This document shows, piece by piece, positions 1 through 7,017 of a DNA stretch of 7,739 bases (positions are counted from its first letter, which is position 1; each line of letters starts with the position of its first letter). Origin of the DNA: Bacillota bacterium. Lineage in GTDB: Bacteria; Bacillota; Sulfobacillia; JABLXB01. The stretch lies in NCBI GenBank assembly GCA_024653225.1, contig JANLGA010000001.1:4483-12221 (forward strand). Reading direction: 5' to 3'. The position numbers and the translations under genes were made by a program. The notes beneath the pieces are model-generated. The model saw nothing but the letters and a program-made list of their open reading frames with translations, was not told the origin of the DNA and did no database searches.

Positions 1-914
1 GTCACTCGCCGGATGTCCCTTGTCGAGAGGGCGGGGACGCACCCCCACAGGCGGAGCCCGTCCGGGCGCAGGTCGCCGTGGAATGGGACCCAGTACAGCA
101 GGTGGACTCCGGTGATCCCCATATCCTCGAGCGAGAGTCCGGTCTCACCCTCCGCCACGGCGGCGATCTTGTACCGGAGGCCTTCCAGATGTTTGACGGA
201 GTCCTTCTCGCCCGGGTGGAGCCTGCCCGATACCTCCTTGAAGTCCCAGACCTCTCCGGCCGGGCGGCTCCCGATGAATCCAAAGAACTCGACTATTCTC
301 TCGTACGCCGACCCCTCGGACCTGGGCACGAATGCTATCGAGCCCGCATCGCCCGCGTCAAGGACTGGATTCCGGCCCGAGCGCGCCAGGTCCAGTTGGC
401 GGCGGAGCATGGCTTCTACCTCGCGGCGCCGGCAGGAATTCAGATGCTCCTGGATGCGCCGGGCGAGTTCCGCCAACGGTTCGCGGGAGATCGGCCCGAA
501 AAGCGATTCAAGTAGAGTCTCGCCGGCGTCCGTCACCGCGAGAAACGAGTTCTGGACGTTCCCCTGGCGGTCGAGGTTTTCCCGGCGCTCCACGATACCC
601 CTCGCTATCAGGGAGTCGATGACAGCCAGCGTCCCCCCGCTCCCTCCGGGCGGCGCGGCGGCGGCTTTCGCAAGCCGCTTCCGGAACGCAACCTCGGAGA
701 GTCGCTGTACTCCGCAGGCCCTGGCGCGGTGCAGGAGCGAAAGAGCCTGGTGCGCGGGCTGGTCGAAGGCACCCGCCGCGAGTGACGCCGCCCCTGCGGA
801 CCGGGTGACCCGCCGGACCGGGCGCGCGCCGCGGCGCGACGGCGCGTACACCGTCGTGACCTCGAGGTCGCCTTTCACATCCGTGTGGGTGAAGAGAGGT
901 TCACGAGCCGGCAA
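1..914 (-). CDS. jetD: JetD-like Wadjet nuclease subunit, N-terminal part (cut by window edge)
   Basis: The reading frame is open from 914 to the window edge (304 codons seen) and continues outside. In Wadjet systems JetD is the topoisomerase VI-like TOPRIM nuclease that cuts plasmid DNA held by the SMC motor. The part seen has a winged-helix-like segment (about residues 55-137: helices, then a wing ending LAVTDAGETLL), a helical arm (about 140-175), and a segment from about 200 (YERIVEFFGFIG, then WDFKEVSGRLHPGEK) that enters the region where DUF2220 proteins place their catalytic domain. The TOPRIM acidic residues would lie past residue 304 and are not visible. I chose the TTG at 914 because GGAGAAAGGAG lies 7 bases upstream. 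A GTG at 878 is in frame but has no such site. The frame overlaps the SMC gene by 14 bases. Identity rests mainly on its place as fourth gene after A, B and C; the sequence match alone is weaker. Confidence 0.75.
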   Translation of the reverse strand, partial: MPAREPLFTHTDVKGDLEVTTVYAPSRRGARPVRRVTRSAGAASLAAGAFDQPAHQALSLLHRARACGVQRLSEVAFRKRLAKAAAAPPGGSGGTLAVIDSLIARGIVERRENLDRQGNVQNSFLAVTDAGETLLESLFGPISREPLAELARRIQEHLNSCRRREVEAMLRRQLDLARSGRNPVLDAGDAGSIAFVPRSEGSAYERIVEFFGFIGSRPAGEVWDFKEVSGRLHPGEKDSVKHLEGLRYKIAAVAEGETGLSLEDMGITGVHLLYWVPFHGDLRPDGLRLWGCVPALSTRDIRRV

Positions 915-3900
915 GCGGCCACTCCTTTCTCCTGTACACCCGGGTCTTCGAGCCTTCTTCCTGTGAGCGATACACGCCGATGCCGAACTGTCCCTGTTCG
1001 AGGTGCGCCTTGTTGAGTCGGTGGGAGATGAGGATGTATTTGCGGTCGAGCTCCTGCCGCAGCAGCGACGCTATTTTCAGGACGTTGGCGGGGTCCAGGG
1101 ACTGGTCTATCTCATCGAAAACGTAGAACGGACGCCTGTATTCCTTGACCATGGCCAGGGTGAGCAGCGCGGCAATCGCGCTGGTCTCGCCGCCCGATCG
1201 GTTCCTGAGCAACGGGCGCGGCTCGACGCCCTGGTACACTGAGACGTATATGTGCAGCTCGAACTGCGTCCCGTGAACCGGCTCGACCTGCAGGAAGCCC
1301 GTCCACCCGAATTGCTCCATGTAGCGCGAGAACCTGCCCGAGATCCTGTGGAACGTGTCCAGCATGACCTTTTTGAAGTTCTCCTGCGCCGTGCTTTCCT
1401 TTGAGGCGGCGTCATCATAGGCCGCCCTTACCCTGTCGAGCTCGTACTGGGCCTTCTCGAATTGCTCTCTCGCCGACGCGTAGTCTTCCTCGGCGGTCGG
1501 GATCACGTCCGCCTTAAGGGCCTCCACCGTCGGGGCGATCTCGACCCGGCGCCTTTGCCACGCCACCCGTTGTTCGTCCGAGACGGGCGGCTTCGAGGGG
1601 GCGGCCAGGCGTCCTTCCTGCAGGGCCTGCTCGTCGCCGATGTCCGGCCTCGAGAATGCCCGGCGCCATTCGTCTGCGACGCCGGCGGTCCTCAACTGGA
1701 GGTCTCTCAAGGAGAGCCTCTTGTCGGACAGGCGCTCGTCCATCTCTTTGAGCCTCTGGACTGTATCGCTGAGCCGCGCGCGCCCGAGTTCCGAGGCTCT
1801 CTCCAGTTTGTCGATCTCGCGGGCGGTCGCGTCAATCGCAGTCTCCAGGCGCCTGGTGTCTTCCAGCGCGCCGTCGGCGGCCCTGCGCGCGCGGGCCTCC
1901 GATTCCCTGGCGTCCGAAAGGCGCTGCCTGAGGACCGGGAGATCCGCGGACTTCTTCCACCTTTCGAGATTCGTCCTGGCTCTCTCGAGGTCCCTCGCGG
2001 TCACGGCCTTGGCGATCTCGTCGTCGGTGATCTCCCGGCGAATATCCCTGAGCCGGGCGGAGACTGTGTCGACCTCGAGTGACAGGCTCTCCGCCCTGAT
2101 GGTCGCTTCGGGGACTGCGAGCGTCAGTCGCGCGGAGGCCTCGGCCGCGTCGCGAGCGATCCTGAGGGCGGATTCGAGGCTGCGCACTTCCTCCTCTATC
2201 CGCTGGACGACGGCGGCACTGTCCTGCGACTCGCGCGCAGCAAGTCGTGCCGCTTCCGATGCCCTTTCCAGCGCCATTTCGTATGCCTGCGGCCCGAGGC
2301 AGAACTCCGACGGCACCGAGTGACGCCGGCCGTACCTGTCGTACCGGTAACCGTCCGGCGTGTACGCCACGAAGCCCCGCGCCGCCAGTGCCGCGGCCTC
2401 CGCGTGGTCGCCGGCGAACACCACCGAGCCCAGCACGCGCTCGAGTAAGGCGGACAGGCCGGACGGCAGGTCCGCAGTGAGGCTGAGAGAGTCGCGTATC
2501 GTCCGGCGCGGCGCTTCTATTGGAGATGCCTCCGGGGCGACCCCAGGGACTACCCCCGGGACTCCCCCGCCGGGACAATTACTTGCGCCGGGGAAATCGG
2601 CGACGGTGTACTCGGTATAACCGACTAGAATCCTGCCGTCTTCGACGAGGACTGCCCACCTCAGGTCGCCGAGGGCTCCTTCCAGCACCCTTCTTTCTTC
2701 GAGGGTCGCTTCTTCCCCGGGGGCTACGCACTCGCACAGCACGGCGGCCGTCGCCCCCTCGTCCCGGTACTGCGAAGCGGCGGTGATTGCGAACGGGGGA
2801 GTGGCGGTGCGGCTCCGCTCCAGGAGTTCGAGGTGTTCGTTCGCCAGTCGGGATTTCTCCTCCGCCAGCACGGCTGCCTGTCGAGCATGGCGCAACCGGG
2901 CGGACCGGTCTTGCAGAGCCTCCTCGAGCTTCGCCGGGTTGCCGTAACGGGCGAGCGCCTCCTCCGCCTCGGCCAATTCCCGCTTCATCCGCTCGAGCTC
3001 GCCCCGCAAGGCCGCGAGCTCGGACTGGCGCGACCGAAGCAGGGTTTCCGTGGCCTGCTCCCTGTCGCGCCCGTCGGCTATGGCCCTCTCCAGGTCCCCG
3101 ATCTTCTTCTCGAGGTCCGCGATCCTGGCCTCGAGCTCCTCGCCCGAGAGGCCCTCCGCCACGACCCTCTCGATGGATTCGACCTGTTCTGCGAGCTCTT
3201 CTGCCTCCCTGCGATGCCGCTGCCGCTCTTCGTTGGCGGCCGTGTGAGCCTCGCGGGCCCGGTCGAGGGAAGCGGCCAGGCCCGCCGACTCGTCCCTGAG
3301 CCTGGCGATCTCGCGGGCGTACTCCTGCAAGTCCGCCTCGAGCGTCGCCCTCTTGTCGAGTTCCTGCGCCAGCGCTTGCGAGAGGTTCCGCTCCTCGGCC
3401 ACGGCCTTGTCCATGGCGATCACGTGCCTTACGAGGTTATCCTCCGCGACGGCGCGATCGATTTCGGCCAGCTCCTTCGAGAGCCGGCGGAATTCGTCGA
3501 GCTGTTTCCACGCGATTTCCTTTCTCTTCAGGCCGTCGTACAACATGTCCCGCTGGTTCTGCGCGTTCCGGAGTTCATCGAAGGCGCGGCTCTTGGCGTC
3601 GAGCGTCTCCTGCCATCGCCGCTCGAGGTCTTCCAACCCGAGGAACTGCTTCATGGTCTCATACCTGGACCTCGGCTTCATCTGCACGAGTGCCGCGCTC
3701 TCGCCCTGCTGTATGAACATGAAGCGGTCGTCCGGTTTGATACCGTATGTGCGCCGGAATACTTCGGCGTACTCCTCGTGGGTGCGGTAGTTCTGCCGTC
3801 GGCCTTCGGCCGTGGTGTAGAACCTGGAGAACGGGCGAGTGTTGTCGTATCCGAACTCGAGCCCGAGTACCACGGTGTCCGGCCAGTCCGGATTCCACAT

Positions 3901-4155
3901 GTCCCCCTTCGGATTGAGGACCGTCAGTTCGGCCGTCGCCCTGCGGTTGACCCTGGTGTCGCGTTCGTCCAGGTAGCCCTGGTACAGGTCGTCAGGCACA
4001 TCCCCCATGAGCGCCTGGATCATTCTTGCGATCGTGCTCTTGCCCGAACCGTTCGCACCGAACATGACCACCTCTCGCACGTCGGGGCCGCCGAGCGATA
4101 TCGTGTGGTTGCCGAAGGCGCGCACGCCCGAAAGCCTCAGCTCAATCGGTATCAT
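901..4155 (-). CDS. jetC: JetC-like SMC ATPase (MukB/SMC-type motor of a Wadjet system)
   Basis: This is a 1084-residue SMC protein. The N-terminal half-head has Walker A GANGSGKST (33-41) and a Q-loop FIQQGE (147-152). A first coiled coil, rich in heptads with E, R and L, runs about 175-448. A globular hinge covers about 450-620, and a returning coiled coil about 622-935. The C-terminal half-head has signature RSGGE (986-990), Walker B YVFDE (1011-1015, catalytic Glu 1015), D-loop SLDP (1019-1022) and H-loop His 1045. All ATPase motifs are intact. Known SMC/Wadjet motors use ATP to extrude DNA loops with kleisin and KITE partners, here the two genes upstream. The head reads more like canonical SMC (FDEIDQSLD recalls Smc3) than MukB. 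The hinge carries a Pro/Gly/Val-rich insert at 527-549. There is no CxxC zinc hook, so Rad50/SbcC is unlikely. The ATG has GGAGGAG 7 bases upstream and overlaps jetB by 14 bases. Confidence 0.88.
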   Translation of the reverse strand: MIPIELRLSGVRAFGNHTISLGGPDVREVVMFGANGSGKSTIARMIQALMGDVPDDLYQGYLDERDTRVNRRATAELTVLNPKGDMWNPDWPDTVVLGLEFGYDNTRPFSRFYTTAEGRRQNYRTHEEYAEVFRRTYGIKPDDRFMFIQQGESAALVQMKPRSRYETMKQFLGLEDLERRWQETLDAKSRAFDELRNAQNQRDMLYDGLKRKEIAWKQLDEFRRLSKELAEIDRAVAEDNLVRHVIAMDKAVAEERNLSQALAQELDKRATLEADLQEYAREIARLRDESAGLAASLDRAREAHTAANEERQRHRREAEELAEQVESIERVVAEGLSGEELEARIADLEKKIGDLERAIADGRDREQATETLLRSRQSELAALRGELERMKRELAEAEEALARYGNPAKLEEALQDRSARLRHARQAAVLAEEKSRLANEHLELLERSRTATPPFAITAASQYRDEGATAAVLCECVAPGEEATLEERRVLEGALGDLRWAVLVEDGRILVGYTEYTVADFPGASNCPGGGVPGVVPGVAPEASPIEAPRRTIRDSLSLTADLPSGLSALLERVLGSVVFAGDHAEAAALAARGFVAYTPDGYRYDRYGRRHSVPSEFCLGPQAYEMALERASEAARLAARESQDSAAVVQRIEEEVRSLESALRIARDAAEASARLTLAVPEATIRAESLSLEVDTVSARLRDIRREITDDEIAKAVTARDLERARTNLERWKKSADLPVLRQRLSDARESEARARRAADGALEDTRRLETAIDATAREIDKLERASELGRARLSDTVQRLKEMDERLSDKRLSLRDLQLRTAGVADEWRRAFSRPDIGDEQALQEGRLAAPSKPPVSDEQRVAWQRRRVEIAPTVEALKADVIPTAEEDYASAREQFEKAQYELDRVRAAYDDAASKESTAQENFKKVMLDTFHRISGRFSRYMEQFGWTGFLQVEPVHGTQFELHIYVSVYQGVEPRPLLRNRSGGETSAIAALLTLAMVKEYRRPFYVFDEIDQSLDPANVLKIASLLRQELDRKYILISHRLNKAHLEQGQFGIGVYRSQEEGSKTRVYRRKEWPLAGS
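922..932 (-). promoter_or_regulatory. Ribosome binding site that sets the jetD TTG start
   Basis: GGAGAAAGGAG lies inside the end of jetC, with AGGAG 7 bases before TTG at 914. It decides the start in favour of TTG over the later GTG at 878. Confidence 0.7.
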
Positions 4156-5410
4156 CAGGCGACTCCTCCAACCCTTCTGCGGACACCGTGCCGGTCTCGA
4201 GCCCGGCGAAGTTAGTCTCCACGAACTCCCGCAGCGCTTCGATGGCGTTGGGCCCGGGCCTCAGTGTCAGGCCGAACGCGAGGCACTGTCTGCCCGCCGG
4301 CGTGAGCCTGAACTTGCCCGAACCCTCCTTCCGCCTTATCCACCCTTTCTTCTCGAGGATCGTGATCGTCCGCGCGAGCGACTTTCCCGGGTTCTTGGCC
4401 CGACCGGCCATCAACGGCAGGAGATCGTCGCGACTCAGCGGCCTCGAGAGACTCTCTTCGAGGTACCAGGCGTATACGGCCACAGCGATCGCGCTTCCCG
4501 GGATTGGTCCCTGACCGGACTGATACACCTTGGAGGCATCCACGACAGCCACGACATGCTTCCCCGACTCGGCGAGCGTGAAGAACCTGTCCAGCCCCGC
4601 AGCCGAGCAGTAGGAGTAGAGGCCCTGCAGCGAGTCCTCTCCTAACATCTTCGCGATCGCCGAGACGGTCGGCGGGCGGCCCACGGTGGTCCCGACGATG
4701 ACGCGCCTCAGCGCGCGCTCGTACTTCGGGTCGGCGTCGGCGCAATCGAACAGCGTCGGCGGGACGAGGGAACGGCCGGCCGAACGGCCGGCTGGGCCTC
4801 CGGTCGCGGCGCTGGTGGCGAGGCCCCGCTCAACCGCCGCGATCGATGCCGCAACCTGGAAGAAGGCCATTACTTCCGAGTGCTTGAAATCGCGGCCCTG
4901 CGAAGCAGAGATAACGCGACTCAGGAACCTCGGCCCCAGGGACTGCATCCCTATGGCCGTCGGGACGTACTTGTAAGTCCCGCCGTCAAGCCCGATCTCT
5001 TCTATCCAGAACAGTCGCTTGAGTTCGTCAATCGCCCTGCCCACGGTCCTCGCGGCGCTTCTATGCGCGGAGACGAACTGTTCCATTATGGTTGTTCGCG
5101 GAACGGGCAGGCAGTTGTCCTGGCGCCATTTCCAGATGAACAGGAACACGGCGAGGGCGGCGTTGGAGACCGGGGACTCATTCGCAAGCAGCGCCCGCGA
5201 GGCGATCCCCAGCGTAACGTACCGCCCGTCGGTGAGAATGCGGAAACACCTGCCGACGGCCGACGACTCCGCATATGCGAAGAAGCCGGACAGGTCATCG
5301 TCGCCGATGAGCCGCTGCACCGCGAGCTTCGTGAGCGGGTTTCCAGTGCTGGTGCCGCACAGGATGGCGCGTATGGCGAGGTCGTAGCGCACGTTGTACA
5401 GGCCGTTCAT
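4142..5410 (-). CDS. jetB: JetB-like KITE subunit with two tandem KITE/MukE-like units
   Basis: This 422-residue protein sits between kleisin and SMC genes, where MukE, MksE or JetB is found. KITE proteins are winged-helix dimers that bind the kleisin and DNA. Here the chain is an internal duplication: residues 9-67 and 230-288 align without a gap (offset 221), sharing 18 of 59 residues, including GTxxGxP, the G in LIGDDDL/MLGEDSL, GxxxY, RxF and GxxV. The likeness continues more loosely (AALAVFLFIW against AIAVAVYAWY; LKRLFWIEE against LEKKGWIRR, then a wing) to about residues 159 and 382. A 70-residue linker contains GGPAGRSAGRS. Single-unit relatives are about half this size. The ATG at 5410 follows the jetA stop by one base and has GGAGG 5 bases upstream; an in-frame GTG at 5422 is possible but would place the Shine-Dalgarno inside the gene. 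The KITE assignment rests on context and winged-helix-like patterns. Confidence 0.78.
   Translation of the reverse strand: MNGLYNVRYDLAIRAILCGTSTGNPLTKLAVQRLIGDDDLSGFFAYAESSAVGRCFRILTDGRYVTLGIASRALLANESPVSNAALAVFLFIWKWRQDNCLPVPRTTIMEQFVSAHRSAARTVGRAIDELKRLFWIEEIGLDGGTYKYVPTAIGMQSLGPRFLSRVISASQGRDFKHSEVMAFFQVAASIAAVERGLATSAATGGPAGRSAGRSLVPPTLFDCADADPKYERALRRVIVGTTVGRPPTVSAIAKMLGEDSLQGLYSYCSAAGLDRFFTLAESGKHVVAVVDASKVYQSGQGPIPGSAIAVAVYAWYLEESLSRPLSRDDLLPLMAGRAKNPGKSLARTITILEKKGWIRRKEGSGKFRLTPAGRQCLAFGLTLRPGPNAIEALREFVETNFAGLETGTVSAEGLEESPDDTD
4163..4169 (-). promoter_or_regulatory. Ribosome binding site of jetC
   Basis: GGAGGAG lies inside the end of jetB, 7 bases before the jetC ATG at 4155. 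Spacing and 14-base overlap are the same as at the jetC/jetD junction. Confidence 0.75.
4771..4794. repeat. 12-base tandem repeat, also an inverted repeat, in the jetB linker
   Basis: Two units AACGGCCGGCCG and AACGGCCGGCTG stand side by side (11 of 12 bases equal). Inside them GCCGGCCG, AA, CGGCCGGC (4775-4792) forms a perfect 8-base inverted repeat. It codes for AGRSAGRS in the linker between the two KITE-like units, so it is in frame and changes linker length by four residues per unit. Confidence 0.7.
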
Positions 5411-5411
5411 C

Positions 5412-6803
5412 CTAGCCTCCACCCGCTCCCGCGGACTCCGCCGGCTTCGCCCTTGCCCGGATGTCCCCGCCGTGTTTCCCCGAGAGCATGACCTGGCCCC
5501 TCATCTCGAACCGCTGCTCCTCGAAGACGTCGGGGGAATATGCCCCGCGGGCCAGGGACTTGGTCACTACTTCTCCCGCGGCTGCAGCCGTCATGAGGGC
5601 CTCGCCCCAGGTAGCGCGTTCGGCTATCAGCCTGGGTTCGGGCACGAGTTCGTGCGAGGCGACGGCCGTCAGGACGAGGTCTACGTAGGGGGCGAAGTCC
5701 TCCTCGAACTCGTCCTCTATGTCGTCCAGGTCGCCCTCTTCGGAAGACGTCTGTTTCTCCTCGGGCGGCGGGCCTTCGAGGTCAACGACCTGCCGGCCGA
5801 CGAAATCGCTCACGAATTCCTCGAGCTGCGCCGTGCCGGCATGGGCGGGCAGATAGACCGGCAGTATCAGGTCGCCCGCTTCGGACGCCAGATCTAACAA
5901 GTGGTCCGAGTCGAACGCGTCGCGCAACCACGAATAGAACCGGTGCTTGCTTATCAGGTTCATTTCGGACATGGCGCGGCCCTGCGAGTGCGCCAGCACC
6001 CCCGTCATGGCGTCGAACGCCACCTGGAGCGCGCCCGCCTTGGCCCTCTCGACCCGTTCCACGATCGGCAGCCCGGGTTCGTAGCCCTCCTTCTGCTTGC
6101 CGGCGATGGCCTCTTCGAGGACGTCATACCTGTCGAGCAGGGAAGAGATCTGCTCTATGGCCATCCCCTCGACGATGTAATCGTAAAGCCTTTCGGACAG
6201 CTCGCGGTAGGCTTTCTCGAGGAAGCTGAGGGCGCGCGCGAGAGACCTGGTCTCGTATCCGTGCGCCTCGTAGGCATCCATGAGCTCCATTTCGCGCCGG
6301 CTCTGGTAGAAGAGTTGCTCCATGTTGCTCATCATGTGGAAGCCGTACCAGTCCTGGAGGATCCTGTGCATCGATCCGAGGAGGCGGCTGCCCTTCGTAG
6401 TGAGCTTCACGGTGACGTCGCGCATGATAAGGCTCAGCCGGTAGCCGGTGTTCAGGAATCCAACGGGGTCCACTTTGGGCTGGCAACCCCATCGTTCCAC
6501 GAAGCGGTTGAGCAGGCCGATGTGTCCGCCCACCCCGGCCCCCGTGGCGTACTCCTCCTCTTGGATGAGGATGAGCATCTTTACAGCATCAATCAGCTTG
6601 CCTGGGTTCTGGCCGTTGTCGCTAACGGAATGGGCAAAGGCGGCCAGATCGGCGACATCCCTCGCCGCACGAACAAGAGCCTCGGGCTGCTCGCCCGAGA
6701 GGAAATCGATCTTCTTCTCGCTTTCGCGGTGGTCGTCCCGGTCGTCCTCACGGGTCCCGGCCCGGGCGGGCTCGATGCTCCGGGTGTCCTCGGGGTGGTT
6801 CAA
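5412..6803 (-). CDS. jetA: JetA-like kleisin (MukF/MksF-type subunit of a Wadjet system)
   Basis: First gene of the operon, 463 residues. In MukBEF and Wadjet complexes the kleisin bridges the two SMC heads and carries the KITE subunits. Residues 1-33 are charged and probably disordered. About 36-150 reads as a winged-helix domain: helices, then VTVKLTTKGSRLL as wing and helix. Residues 150-310 are largely helical, fitting a neck that packs on the SMC coiled coil. A linker at about 343-369 is very acidic (DLDDIEDEFEEDF), and 371-445 forms a second small domain that would be the C-terminal SMC-cap binding part. Length is in the range of known JetA proteins. It may belong to the DUF5716 type of JetA, but this is from memory. 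The start is TTG at 6803: a TGA lies three codons upstream and the next ATG is residue 76. The Shine-Dalgarno is poor. The function is inferred mostly from gene order. Confidence 0.7.
   Translation of the reverse strand: MNHPEDTRSIEPARAGTREDDRDDHRESEKKIDFLSGEQPEALVRAARDVADLAAFAHSVSDNGQNPGKLIDAVKMLILIQEEEYATGAGVGGHIGLLNRFVERWGCQPKVDPVGFLNTGYRLSLIMRDVTVKLTTKGSRLLGSMHRILQDWYGFHMMSNMEQLFYQSRREMELMDAYEAHGYETRSLARALSFLEKAYRELSERLYDYIVEGMAIEQISSLLDRYDVLEEAIAGKQKEGYEPGLPIVERVERAKAGALQVAFDAMTGVLAHSQGRAMSEMNLISKHRFYSWLRDAFDSDHLLDLASEAGDLILPVYLPAHAGTAQLEEFVSDFVGRQVVDLEGPPPEEKQTSSEEGDLDDIEDEFEEDFAPYVDLVLTAVASHELVPEPRLIAERATWGEALMTAAAAGEVVTKSLARGAYSPDVFEEQRFEMRGQVMLSGKHGGDIRARAKPAESAGAGGG
5416..5420 (-). 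promoter_or_regulatory. Ribosome binding site of jetB
   Basis: GGAGG lies in the last codons of jetA, 5 bases before ATG at 5410. It favours this ATG over the in-frame GTG at 5422, which starts just before the GGAGG. Confidence 0.65.
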
Positions 6804-6833
6804 GTGGCTTCACCCATTCTCACTGTCGGCGGA

Positions 6834-6839
6834 ATTATG
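6834..6839 (-). promoter_or_regulatory. Possible -10 element for the Jet operon
   Basis: The minus strand reads CATAAT here, 31 bases upstream of the jetA TTG, a plausible distance for a short leader. Seventeen bases further upstream is TCCCCA, a poor -35. The only support is position and the -10 likeness. Confidence 0.25.
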
Positions 6840-6978
6840 CATCAGGGATTCGCGCCTGGGGAGGGCCTGTCCTCCTCGCCGTCATCGCCGCCACTTCATC
6901 CCACGTCGGGGCCTCCCGCCGCAGTGCGCCCTGGACGCGGAGAACCTTGGGGAAGGAAAAACCGGTGCTGCGGGCAAA

Positions 6979-6984
6979 TACTAA
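6979..6984 (+). promoter_or_regulatory. Possible -10 element for the MNT/HEPN pair
   Basis: TACTAA lies in the most AT-rich patch of the intergenic region, 33 bases before the MNT start. No -35 hexamer stands at normal spacing: the nearest TTG-type hexamer (TTGGGG) is 26 bases upstream. Weak. Confidence 0.2.
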
Positions 6985-7017
6985 TCGCGGGTCGCAAGGA
7001 CGGGAGGTCGCCCCGGC

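Larger units (their letters stand above)
6804..7017. other. Divergent intergenic region between jetA and the MNT gene
   Basis: This 214-base gap separates the two divergent modules and should hold both promoters. It is GC-rich with only two short AT-rich patches, near 6833-6839 and 6976-6985. No convincing small gene, RNA gene, terminator hairpin or operator palindrome was recognised by eye. Confidence 0.6.

Noticed and set aside
13..966. A 317-codon plus-strand frame at the left end
   Set aside because: Its translation is rich in R, S, P and A without motifs, while the opposite strand has an uninterrupted frame with a good ribosome site that fits the operon.
2509..2790. A Rad50/SbcC-type zinc hook, suggested by Cys 474 and Cys 476
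   Set aside because: The spacing is C-x-C, not CxxC, and a globular hinge follows, as in SMC proteins.
2833..4215. A 460-codon plus-strand frame opposite the SMC gene
   Set aside because: It lies antisense to the SMC N-terminal head and coiled coil, which carry clear motifs. GC-rich DNA often leaves such antisense frames open, and its translation shows no domain.
4775..4792. Perfect inverted repeat as a terminator
   Set aside because: It is inside a reading frame, has a 2-base loop and no T-tract; it is better explained by the 12-base tandem repeat.
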